Source: Arthrobacter sp. StoSoilA2
Lineage (GTDB): Bacteria > Actinomycetota > Actinomycetes > Actinomycetales > Micrococcaceae
DNA length: 64,000 bases
NCBI RefSeq assembly: GCF_019977195.1
Contig: NZ_AP024643.1
Coordinates: 1,054,001 to 1,118,000, forward strand
Direction of reading: 5' to 3'
Part shown: positions 51,398 through 59,334 of the stretch, in pieces
Layout of the letters: each line of letters starts with the position of its first letter
How positions within the stretch are numbered: the stretch's first letter is position 1
The notes under the pieces: model-generated
What the model was told of the DNA's origin: nothing
What the model saw: the letters and a program-made list of their open reading frames with translations, nothing else
Database searches by the model: none
Translations under genes and position numbers: made by a program

Positions 51398-52561
51398 CTA
51401 GACGATCATCGTTCCGAACGCGAGGCCAAGCCCGTAGGTGGCGGCCGCGGCGCCCAGGCCGATCGCCAGCTGCCGGAAGCCACGGCTCAGCGGTGAGGTC
51501 CCGGACAACAGCCCGACGACGGCGCCGGTCGCCAGGAGCGCGATCCCCACCAGCACACCGGCTACTACCAGTGCCGCCACACCCGTCATGCCGAAGATAA
51601 ACGGGAGGATGGGCACAACCGCACCCGAGGCGAAGAAGCAGAAGCTGGACATCGCAGCGCCCCAGGCAGACCCCACGGTTTCGTGGTTGTCAGCGGGTTG
51701 CTCCTTCTCCGGTTGCAAGGAGAGGCTGGGATCGCAGTCGCAGCTGAAGAGTCCCATGCGTTCGGCGGCACGGTGCTCGGCTGCCTCACGGGTCATGCCG
51801 CGGGCCAAGTACACCAGCACAAGCTCGTTGTGCTCGATGTCCAAAGAAGGGGCGGCTGTGAGGGTTGCCTGCGTGGGCAGCGTGGCGCTGAGCAACTCCC
51901 GCTGCGAGCGGACCGAAACGTACTCGCCAGCACCCATGGACAGGGCGCCGGCCAGCAAACCGGCCACGCCACTCATGAGGACCACCGGGCTGGGAACGCC
52001 GGTTGCTGCCATACCCATAACCAGTGAAAGGTTGCTCACCAGGCCATCGTTGGCGCCAAAAACAGCAGCACGGAAGGTACCGGAGAGCCTGTTGCGGCCA
52101 CGGGTGGCAAGGCCCCTGACAACTTCTTCGTGGATTTGTTCGTCGGCAACCATGGCTGGAGTCGCGGCAGGTTCGGCTCCGTAGGGGGAGCGGCCTTCCG
52201 CGCGCTGCGCCAACGCGAGGACGAACACGGAACCAAAGTGCCGGGCCAGGAAGCCCAGCAGCTGGCTGCGGGTGGAAGCTCCCTTCGGCATTCCGGCGTG
52301 TTCTCCCAAGAGCTTGAGCCAGTGTGCCTCGTGCCTTCCCTCGGCCTCGGCCAGGGCGAGCAGGATCTGCCGTTCTTCGCCGTCACGACGCTGGGCGAGT
52401 TCCCGGTAGACGGCGGCTTCGGCACGCTCGTCGGCCAGGTATTGACGCCAGCGCCTGATGTCCGCCGGTGTGGGCCGGGCTGGTTGGGACGGTGTTCCGG
52501 ATCCGGGGGCGGGGTCCGGAGCGGGGCTCGACGAACCGTGGGATTCCTGGTGCTTCTGCAC
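51398..52561 (-). CDS. Ferritin-like domain fused to VIT1/CCC1 iron-manganese transporter
   Basis: The 387-residue protein joins an N-terminal ferritin-like (erythrin) domain, residues ~30-150, with carboxylate/His motifs (YLADERAEAAVYRELAQ, LAEAEGRHEAHWLKLL, ADEQIHEEVVRGL), to a VIT1/CCC1 membrane domain (GTFRAAVFGANDGLVSNLSL, LLAGALSMGAGEYVSVRSQR) with about five helices. This matches MbfA-like iron exporters, in which the ferritin domain senses or binds iron and the membrane part moves Fe or Mn out of the cytoplasm. Start GTG 52561 has AGGAGA upstream. It is transcribed on its own or ahead of the metzincin genes (63 bp). Confidence 0.9.
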   Translation of the reverse strand: MQKHQESHGSSSPAPDPAPGSGTPSQPARPTPADIRRWRQYLADERAEAAVYRELAQRRDGEERQILLALAEAEGRHEAHWLKLLGEHAGMPKGASTRSQLLGFLARHFGSVFVLALAQRAEGRSPYGAEPAATPAMVADEQIHEEVVRGLATRGRNRLSGTFRAAVFGANDGLVSNLSLVMGMAATGVPSPVVLMSGVAGLLAGALSMGAGEYVSVRSQRELLSATLPTQATLTAAPSLDIEHNELVLVYLARGMTREAAEHRAAERMGLFSCDCDPSLSLQPEKEQPADNHETVGSAWGAAMSSFCFFASGAVVPILPFIFGMTGVAALVVAGVLVGIALLATGAVVGLLSGTSPLSRGFRQLAIGLGAAAATYGLGLAFGTMIV

Positions 52562-52839
52562 TTTTTCTCCTGTGCTGGGTGGGGTAGTTGCGGCCCCATT
52601 GCACGCCCACTGTACCGCTTATCGGCGCGGATTTTTGGCCGGTATTCCTTAGTTGGAATGTTCGGCATGCCTTAATTTTCGAAGCTGCAATCCTCTGCCT
52701 GGAGCCTTTCCCTGGGTCCATGTGGGCCGTTGCCTTGACCCTCTTCAGGCACAGTGCTCAGATGGAAGGACAGGGGCGGGGGCCCTCCCCGCACTCGGTC
52801 AGCAGGCTGCTTGCCAGCCCACCAGACGGAGGTTGCAGC

Positions 52840-53034
52840 ATGGACACCACCGAACCGCACGCCAACCACCCCGAACGGGAGACCATCGAGTCGGATCCCG
52901 CCTACGACTACAGCGATGACCAGGAAGTCGACGAACCCTGGGTGGAGGAAATCGACGTCCCGGATGACGACGAGCGGGTTGTCCCCCTGGATGAAACCGA
53001 AGAATTCCGCGGGGAAGAAGACGAGGAATTCTAG
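52840..53034 (+). CDS. Small acidic hypothetical protein
   Basis: A 64-residue, very acidic protein (MDTTEPHANHPERETIESD start, EEIDVPDDDERVVPLDETEE in the middle, EEDEEF end) without hydrophobic segments. A perfect GGAGG ribosome site at 52829-52833, seven bases before ATG 52840, makes translation likely; the longer frame from 52588 is not needed. It shows no domain I recognise and is probably disordered. It is divergent from the VIT1-fusion gene across 278 bp. Confidence 0.7.
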   Translation: MDTTEPHANHPERETIESDPAYDYSDDQEVDEPWVEEIDVPDDDERVVPLDETEEFRGEEDEEF

Positions 53035-53043
53035 GACCGTTTC

Positions 53044-53412
53044 TTAGGCAGGGCCATCTTCACCGAAGGTGAAATGCCGCTCCAGTCCCGCCGGACGCCC
53101 GAGCGCTGCAACAGTCACCGTCAACGTCCTCGACGATTCACACCACCGCGATGGACGCACAGCCTGGGCAAGGGCATGCGCCAACAGGCGCGCTTCGGGG
53201 TGCCGGAACCGGGCCAGCCCACCGTTCAGGAACAGGGTCACCGTCCCAAGGACAAGGTCGACGCCGGGAATCACCGGAACAGTGGGCGCTTCGGTTTTGG
53301 TGGGGGTGCTTTGGCTTGGGGTGGTAACGCCTTGGTACGGCAAGGACTGCTCCTTTGGGGAGTGCTCTTGCCCGCTCGGTTGTCTCTGGTCCGGGGCGGG
53401 CCGCTTCCTCAT
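53044..53412 (-). CDS. Hypothetical protein
   Basis: A 122-residue frame with codon usage like its neighbours. The N-terminal ~45 residues are Pro/Gln/Ser-rich and look disordered; the C-terminal part (PGVDLVLGTVTLFLNGGLAR, RTLTVTVAALGRPAGLERHF) could fold as a small beta-rich domain. No signal peptide or known motif. ATG 53412 (MRKRPAPDQRQ) is a guess; the frame is open to 53547. If it is not a gene, the 606 bp between 53034 and 53641 are empty. Confidence 0.5.
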   Translation of the reverse strand: MRKRPAPDQRQPSGQEHSPKEQSLPYQGVTTPSQSTPTKTEAPTVPVIPGVDLVLGTVTLFLNGGLARFRHPEARLLAHALAQAVRPSRWCESSRTLTVTVAALGRPAGLERHFTFGEDGPA

Positions 53413-53640
53413 CCGAACCACTCGTGAACATGGGGTTGGTGTGTGGCCAGTCGGAGCTTGGCGCCACCTCTCTTGAAGCTGGGACCACTGTACTGGAGGA
53501 GTGCTGTCCGGGAGAAGTGTGGCCCTCGGATCCGCTCGCCCCCGCACAGCGCAACGGCGACGCTGCCCCGGGAAGGGGCGGCGCCGCCGTCGACCATTGC
53601 TCAGTTCAGTTCTTACCTGATGCCTTGCGGCCCTGGGCCG

Positions 53641-55182
53641 TTAGCTCGCGTTGTGGCTGCTGACGGGGTGGGCTTCCAAGGGCAATTCGTCAGATACCGC
53701 TCCGGCCACGCGCTTGTCCCAAGCGGCCCGGACTTCGGGGTCGGTGGGCGGCGTGAGGAGGGAAATCACCACATAGGCCACGAACGAGGCCGCGAGGCCG
53801 TAGTAGATGGGCTCGTTGGCGTAGACGCCGTCGACGCTTGGAATGACTCCAGTGGCGAACAGAATCAACAAGGCCAACGTCAATACCGAGCCCACTGCCA
53901 TGGACCATGCAGCAGCGATACCAGTGCCGCGCTTCCACACCAGGCCGCCAAGAATCGCGACGAGGAGGCCGCCCACAAGGATGTCGTAAGCAATGGTGAG
54001 GGCAACAACCACGTCCTGCGCGGCCATGGAGATCAACACCGCGACGATGCCCAGGCCAAGAACCCAGTAACGGTTGGCTTTGACGTCGTGCTCGGGGTTT
54101 TCGGTGTCGTCCGTGTTGATGGTCTTGCCGAACCAGCTGGCCACGAACGGAACAACATCTGCGCGGGCCACCGTGGCGGCGGCAATCAGGGCACCCGAAG
54201 CGGTGGACATCATGGCTGCAACAGCTGCGGCCATGACCAGGCCGCCGATGCCGATGGGCAGGATGTGGGTTGCCACTTCGGCGTAGACCACGTCCTTGCC
54301 GAGGTTGGCGACATCGATATTGGGCAGTGCTACGCGGGCGGCCAGGCCGATCAATGCACCGGCCACACCGTAGAGGATGCAGTAAACGCCGGCGGTCGCT
54401 CCACCCCAGCGTGCAACCTTGGGAGTCTTGGCCGTGAAGACGCGCTGCCAGATGTCCTGGCCGATCAGGAGTCCGAGTGTGTACACGACGAAGTAGGTGA
54501 TGATCGTCTGGACGCCGATTCCGTCGATCTGGAAGAAGCTCGCATCGACACGCTCACGGATGCCGTCCAGTCCTCCGGCCGCGTTCATGACGAACGGGAG
54601 CATCAGGAAGAAGATGCCAACGGTCTTGATGATGAACTGGACCTGGTCGGCCAAGGTGATGGACCACATGCCACCGATGGTCGAGTAAACAAGCACAATT
54701 GCACCGCCGACGGCGATCGCCATCCAGCGTTCCCAGTCGAAGAGGACCACAAAGATGGTGGCGTATGCGCCGGTGGATGTGGCACAAAGCATGAGGGTGT
54801 AGGCCAGCATGACGATTCCGGAGGTCTGCGTGGCCTTGCTGCCGTAGCGAAGGCTCAGCATTTGGGAGACCGTGTAGATCTTCAGGCGCTGGATGGTGCC
54901 GGCGAAGAGCAAGCTCAGGAGGAGGACGCCGGCGCCGATTGCGACTACCAGCCACATACCTGAGATGCCGAACTTGTAGCCCAGGCCGACGCCGCCGACG
55001 GTGGATGCCCCACCGAGGACAACTGCGGCCATGGTGCCGGTGTAAAGGAAAGGTCCAAGGCGGCGGCCGGCCACCAGGAAGTCGCTGTTGTTCTTGGTGC
55101 GGGACTTGCCCCACCAGCCGAATGCAAGCATGGCAAGCAGGTACACCACCACAATGGCGATGTTTATGAACGATGAGTCCAT
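53641..55182 (-). CDS. Sodium:solute symporter (SSS family)
   Basis: A 513-residue membrane protein with about 13 helices of the SSS/PutP fold. SDFLVAGRRLGPFLYTGTMA and GGASTVGGVGLGYKFGISGM are the start of the substrate/sodium path; GLLIGQDIWQRVFTAKTPK, AAVAAMMSTASGALIAAATV are family motifs. It couples uptake of a solute, such as an amino acid, urea-type compound or pantothenate, to sodium entry. ATG 55182 with AAGGAG eight bases upstream is the start; the open frame to 55737 overlaps the divergent regulator gene. It is divergent from an XRE-cupin regulator, a usual arrangement for a regulated catabolic transporter. Confidence 0.9.
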   Translation of the reverse strand: MDSSFINIAIVVVYLLAMLAFGWWGKSRTKNNSDFLVAGRRLGPFLYTGTMAAVVLGGASTVGGVGLGYKFGISGMWLVVAIGAGVLLLSLLFAGTIQRLKIYTVSQMLSLRYGSKATQTSGIVMLAYTLMLCATSTGAYATIFVVLFDWERWMAIAVGGAIVLVYSTIGGMWSITLADQVQFIIKTVGIFFLMLPFVMNAAGGLDGIRERVDASFFQIDGIGVQTIITYFVVYTLGLLIGQDIWQRVFTAKTPKVARWGGATAGVYCILYGVAGALIGLAARVALPNIDVANLGKDVVYAEVATHILPIGIGGLVMAAAVAAMMSTASGALIAAATVARADVVPFVASWFGKTINTDDTENPEHDVKANRYWVLGLGIVAVLISMAAQDVVVALTIAYDILVGGLLVAILGGLVWKRGTGIAAAWSMAVGSVLTLALLILFATGVIPSVDGVYANEPIYYGLAASFVAYVVISLLTPPTDPEVRAAWDKRVAGAVSDELPLEAHPVSSHNAS

Positions 55183-55293
55183 GAGTGGCTCCTTGGAGCT
55201 GGTGCACGGAGGTTGGGTTTTCGACGATACGCCTGGGAAGCGTCGAAGTCTCCGTGCTGGTGATGGGAGATTGGGGATCGTGTTGTGCCTCAC

Positions 55294-55311
55294 AGACAAC
55301 ACTTGTTGCCT
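55294..55311. promoter_or_regulatory. Candidate operator between symporter and regulator genes
   Basis: AGACAAC (55294-55300) and GTTGCCT (55305-55311) form an inverted repeat, perfect over CAAC-ACTT-GTTG. Related TGTTGTG sequences lie on both sides (near 55280 and 55321). The position, about 110 bp before the symporter start and 140 bp before the regulator, suits XRE-type control. Confidence 0.35.
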
Positions 55312-55447
55312 ATGAGGATATGTTGTGATGGGAGTAACAGTCAAGGGGCTTTGGTCATCCTCGGGCTGTTGAGGGCTCCAGCGGCCCCTGGTCCCGCTAC
55401 TATTGCTGCAATGACAGGGCCGAATGACAGGCCTGAAAGGTTCGTGA

Positions 55448-56023
55448 ATGAAGGCTCTCCCCGTTGAACCAAGCAACGTTCCCGTTGCCATTGGTTCCAG
55501 AATCCGCGCAGCCCGCCAGGCGCAGCGCCTCACCATTGAGCAAGTGGCGGACGCAACTGGTTTGACCAAGGGCTTCCTCAGCCGTGTCGAGAGGGATCTG
55601 ACGTCACCGTCGGTCGCTTCACTCGTAACCCTTTGCCAGGTCCTGTCCGTGTCGGTAGGAGACCTGTTTGCCGCTCCCGAAACGCATCTGACCAGGCGCG
55701 ACGACGGTCCCCGGATTTCGCTGGGTGGCCAGGGCATTGTGGAGCGTTTGTTAACGGCCCGTTCGGAGCGGCGCCTGCAGATCCTTCAGGCCACCATCGA
55801 GCCACGGGGCCGTGGTGAGAACGAGCTCTACGCCGTGGACTGCGACGTTGATGTCCTTCATGTGGTGAAGGGACGCATCAAGCTCATCCTGACCAACGAG
55901 GAGTACGACCTCGAAGAAGGGGACACCCTCTCCTTCCCGGGCAGGGAACCCCACACCTGGGTCAATCCCACGGACGAAACCGTCGAGGTCCTCTGGATTC
56001 TGGTGCCCGCAGCGAGTAAGTAG
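55448..56023 (+). CDS. XRE-family regulator with C-terminal cupin domain
   Basis: The 191-residue regulator has an XRE helix-turn-helix (IGSRIRAARQAQRLTIEQVA, DATGLTKGFLSRVERDLTSP at about residues 13-55) and a cupin domain (DVLHVVKGRIKLILTNEEYD, LEEGDTLSFPGREPHTWVN). Such regulators (PuuR/SutR type) usually control amino acid, polyamine or related catabolic genes and sense a small ligand in the cupin. ATG 55448 begins MKALPVEPSNVPV. Its neighbours are two transporters, a ureohydrolase and a ThDP enzyme, which fit an amine/guanidino-compound regulon. Confidence 0.88.
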   Translation: MKALPVEPSNVPVAIGSRIRAARQAQRLTIEQVADATGLTKGFLSRVERDLTSPSVASLVTLCQVLSVSVGDLFAAPETHLTRRDDGPRISLGGQGIVERLLTARSERRLQILQATIEPRGRGENELYAVDCDVDVLHVVKGRIKLILTNEEYDLEEGDTLSFPGREPHTWVNPTDETVEVLWILVPAASK

Positions 56024-56057
56024 CACTTGCCCGATCCTGCAGGGTGCTGCGGCGGGG

Positions 56058-58031
56058 TCAGCCCACGTGGACCCAGGGGCGCCGGGTGATGTCGGGCTCA
56101 GCCTCACGCAGTACCTCGCGGGTCACCGGCGCGATCTCGCCCTCGCCAAAGAAAAGGAACCTGCTGAGGTTGGAGATGGGGTTGCCCTCGGTCCAGCGGA
56201 AGTAGATGTGCGGCATGAAACCCGTGACGTCGCGGATGTGCAGCAGGACGGCGGCAAGGGTGTTGGGCACGTTGTTGCTGTGGACTTCCAGGATTTTGAA
56301 GCCATGCCGTTTCTTGCCCACAACCTGCAGCTCCTGCTCGAAGTCCGAGCTGTCGTCAACAATGATCTCGATGAATACCGCATCGCAATCCAGCGGCAGG
56401 TGGTTGGCCTGCTGCGCGTGTTGGAGCTTCTCCCGGTACCGTCCGGCGCTGAGGTGCTTTGGTTCATGCGCGATGATCCGAACAGGGCCGTCGACGTTGT
56501 TTGCAGTGAATTCGAGTGCAGTCTGGTCCATTTTGATATGCGTGGCACGGAGCTCAAAAGCACGCCGGATCCTGGAGATGAAGCTCACCACCATGATGCC
56601 CAGAATGAACAGCGCGGCGATCTTCAGGCCGTCCGGGCGCTCGATCGAGTTGACCACGGTTGTGTAGATGAAGACCAGGGAAACCACTCCGAACCCGATG
56701 AACTGTGCCCGTTGTTTCTTTCTCCGGGCGGACAGTGTCACTGCGATGGAGGCGGACGTGATCAGGACGAGTACACCCGTGGCATAGGCGCCACCCTGGG
56801 CGTTGACGTCGGCTTGGAAAATAATCGTCACGATGAAGGCGATGACTGTGAAGACCAGGACGAGTGGGCGCAATGCGCGGACCCACGCTGGAGCCATGCC
56901 GTAGCGCGGCAGGTACCTGGGGACCAGGTTCAGGAGGCCCGCCATGGCCGAGGCTCCGGCAAACCACAGAATAGCGATGGTACTGGCGTCGTAAACCGTG
57001 CCAAATCCGTCGCCCAGGAACTTGTGGGCGAGGAAAGCCAGGGCACGCCCATCAGCCTTGCCGCCGGGTTCGAATTCAGCGGCCGGGATCAGCATGACGG
57101 TGGTGAAGCTGGACGTTATGAGGAACGAACTCATGATGATGGCGGCGGTGGTCAGGAGCTTGTGGGCGCCCTTGATCCGTCCGGCCGGCTTGGCTTCAGT
57201 GTCGGAAGGATCTCCCTTGATCTGCGGCATGACTGCGACGCCGGTCTCGAACCCTGAGAGGCCAAGGGCCAGCCGCGGGAAAACGAGCAGCGCAAGGGCA
57301 ATCATCAGGATGGGATCACCGTGGGATGTGTTCAGTGCGGTCCACCAGTCTGAGATGACCCGGGACTCGGTGAAGACATGGCTGATGGAAACGATGACGA
57401 CCACAAGGTTCAGTGCCAGAAAGGCGGCGACCAGGACGACGGCCACGTTGATGGCTTCCTTGAATCCGCGCAGGAAGACGATGCCCAGTCCTGCAATCAG
57501 GGCCAGGGTGATGACAACCTGCTGGCCTTCCAGGAAGTGTGGAGCGAACGGGTTCTCAATGAGGTGGGCGGTGGCGTCGGCGGCGGAGAGCGTGATGGTG
57601 ATCATGAAATCCGTGGCCGCAAAGCCGAGGAGTGCCAGGACGAACAACTTGCCACCCCACCGGGGGAGCAGACGCTCGAGCATGGCAATGGAACCCTCGC
57701 CGCGAGGACTTTCCCTGGCGACTCGACGGTATACAGGCAGTGCGCCAGCCAAGGTGACGAAGACCAGCAGCAGCGTTGCCAATGGCGACAGTAATCCCGC
57801 AGCCAGGGCCGCGATGGCAGGCTGATAGCCCAGCGTTGAGAAGTAGTCCAGGCCTGTCAGGCACATGACCTTCCACCAAGCTTGCGGTTTGTGGGCTTCC
57901 GCAGGCTTTCCGTGGGGACCCTGCCGCTTGCCCGAGGTATCCGGCATTCCTTCAAGCAGCCATGATTTGAGGTGGAATGCCTTTTTGTGCCGGTCGGCAG
58001 GGTCGGCTGGCGGCCTCGTCAGGGTGGTCAC
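56058..58031 (-). CDS. APC-superfamily permease with cytoplasmic C-terminal domain
   Basis: A 657-residue transporter. Twelve or so helices run from about residue 55 to 500; LTGLDYFSTLGYQPAIAALA and ARESPRGEGSIAMLERLLPR are the APC-fold entry motifs. The last ~150 residues are soluble (NVDGPVRIIAHEPKHLSAGR, VFIEIIVDDSSDFEQELQV). This layout is shared by amino acid permeases and by KimA-type potassium importers, and the substrate cannot be told from sequence. GTG 58031 with GGAAGGAC upstream is preferred over the far ATG at 58085. It is divergent from the ureohydrolase gene, so a role in taking up its substrate is possible. Confidence 0.8.
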   Translation of the reverse strand: MTTLTRPPADPADRHKKAFHLKSWLLEGMPDTSGKRQGPHGKPAEAHKPQAWWKVMCLTGLDYFSTLGYQPAIAALAAGLLSPLATLLLVFVTLAGALPVYRRVARESPRGEGSIAMLERLLPRWGGKLFVLALLGFAATDFMITITLSAADATAHLIENPFAPHFLEGQQVVITLALIAGLGIVFLRGFKEAINVAVVLVAAFLALNLVVVIVSISHVFTESRVISDWWTALNTSHGDPILMIALALLVFPRLALGLSGFETGVAVMPQIKGDPSDTEAKPAGRIKGAHKLLTTAAIIMSSFLITSSFTTVMLIPAAEFEPGGKADGRALAFLAHKFLGDGFGTVYDASTIAILWFAGASAMAGLLNLVPRYLPRYGMAPAWVRALRPLVLVFTVIAFIVTIIFQADVNAQGGAYATGVLVLITSASIAVTLSARRKKQRAQFIGFGVVSLVFIYTTVVNSIERPDGLKIAALFILGIMVVSFISRIRRAFELRATHIKMDQTALEFTANNVDGPVRIIAHEPKHLSAGRYREKLQHAQQANHLPLDCDAVFIEIIVDDSSDFEQELQVVGKKRHGFKILEVHSNNVPNTLAAVLLHIRDVTGFMPHIYFRWTEGNPISNLSRFLFFGEGEIAPVTREVLREAEPDITRRPWVHVG

Positions 58032-58263
58032 GTTGTCCTTCCGGGCAGCACGGTGCTGCTCACGCAAAGGAGCGTATGGCCGCATTCTGCGCCTGGACCC
58101 CGGTTTTTATGGAATCTTTACGCCGGATGTGACCGGCATCTCATAGGGCCGGGACCTTGAAGGAAACTTGTAAACAGATGATGCTTATTAGGAAACTTTG
58201 AGTGTATGATGGGTGTCACAGTTACTGATTCATCTCGACCTATCCACTAAGGAGTGGCGCATT

Positions 58264-59334
58264 TTGGAAGAGCTCCGTATTGAGGCCAACGGGAACCTTG
58301 GTCCCATCGATTCGTCCCGCATCCCGCGCTACGCCGGTGCTGCCACCTACGCCCGCCTGCCCCGCCTGGACCAGGTCTCCAAGGCTGACGTCACCGTTGT
58401 CGGCGTGCCCTTTGACTCCGGTGTTTCCTACCGCCCCGGCGCCCGCTTCGGCGCGAACCATGTGCGTGAGGCCAGCCGCCTGCTGCGCCCGTACAACCCT
58501 GCCTGGGATGTCAGCCCCTTCGAGAACATCCAGGTGGCGGATGCCGGCGACATGGCGGTGAACCCGTTCAACATCAACGAGGCCATTGAGACCATTCAGC
58601 AGAACGCGCTGGACCTTACGGCCAGCGGCAGCAAGCTGGTCACCCTGGGTGGCGACCACACCATCGCCCTTCCGCTCCTGAGGGCAGCAGCGGAGCGAGC
58701 CGGTGAGCCAGTGGCCATGCTCCACTTCGACGCACACCTGGACACCTGGGACACCTACTTCGGTGCGGAATACACGCACGGTACGCCGTTCCGCCGCGCA
58801 GTGGAAGAAGGCATCCTGGACACGGAGGCCATCAGCCACGTGGGTACCCGCGGTCCGCTGTACGGCAAAAAGGACCTCGACGACGACCACCGCTTTGGCT
58901 TCGGAATCGTCACCTCCGCTGACGTCTACTACCAGGGCGTCCTGGAGACGGTGGCCAAGATCCGCGACCGCATCGGAAGCCGTCCGCTGTACATCTCCGT
59001 GGACATCGACGTCCTGGATCCCGCACACGCCCCCGGCACCGGTACGCCCGAAGCAGGCGGCATCACCAGCCGGGAACTCCTCGAAATCATCCGTGGATTC
59101 CGTGGCATGAACCTCGTGGGTGCTGACATTGTGGAAGTTGCCCCGGCTTATGACCACGCGGAAATCACGGGCGTGGCCGGCAGCCACGTTGCTTATGAAC
59201 TGGTAACCCTCATGGCGGACAACGCCGTGGAGGGCGACCGTCTCGGTGCACCGAACGGCTACGCCCAGCAGGCCCTCGGTGCCCGCATCGCAGAACTCGC
59301 CCAGGCAACCGGCACCGCTGGAGAGACGCGATGA
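58264..59334 (+). CDS. Ureohydrolase (agmatinase/guanidinobutyrase family)
   Basis: The 356-residue manganese enzyme has all ureohydrolase motifs: LVTLGGDHTIALPLL (near residue 128), MLHFDAHLDTWDTYFG (near 153) and VDIDVLDPAHAPGTGTPEAG (near 246), which supply the His and Asp ligands for two Mn ions. The family splits urea from agmatine, 4-guanidinobutyrate, 3-guanidinopropionate or related substrates. The start is TTG 58264 with AAGGAG nine bases upstream; the frame to 58213 lacks such a site. Its stop overlaps the ATG of the ThDP enzyme (ATGA), so the two act together; guanidinobutyrase activity would fit best. Confidence 0.88.
   Translation: MEELRIEANGNLGPIDSSRIPRYAGAATYARLPRLDQVSKADVTVVGVPFDSGVSYRPGARFGANHVREASRLLRPYNPAWDVSPFENIQVADAGDMAVNPFNINEAIETIQQNALDLTASGSKLVTLGGDHTIALPLLRAAAERAGEPVAMLHFDAHLDTWDTYFGAEYTHGTPFRRAVEEGILDTEAISHVGTRGPLYGKKDLDDDHRFGFGIVTSADVYYQGVLETVAKIRDRIGSRPLYISVDIDVLDPAHAPGTGTPEAGGITSRELLEIIRGFRGMNLVGADIVEVAPAYDHAEITGVAGSHVAYELVTLMADNAVEGDRLGAPNGYAQQALGARIAELAQATGTAGETR

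Noticed and set aside
53443..54963. 506-codon plus-strand frame opposite the symporter gene
   Set aside because: His/Gly/Asp-rich low-complexity translation typical of antisense to a membrane protein; the symporter frame has family motifs.
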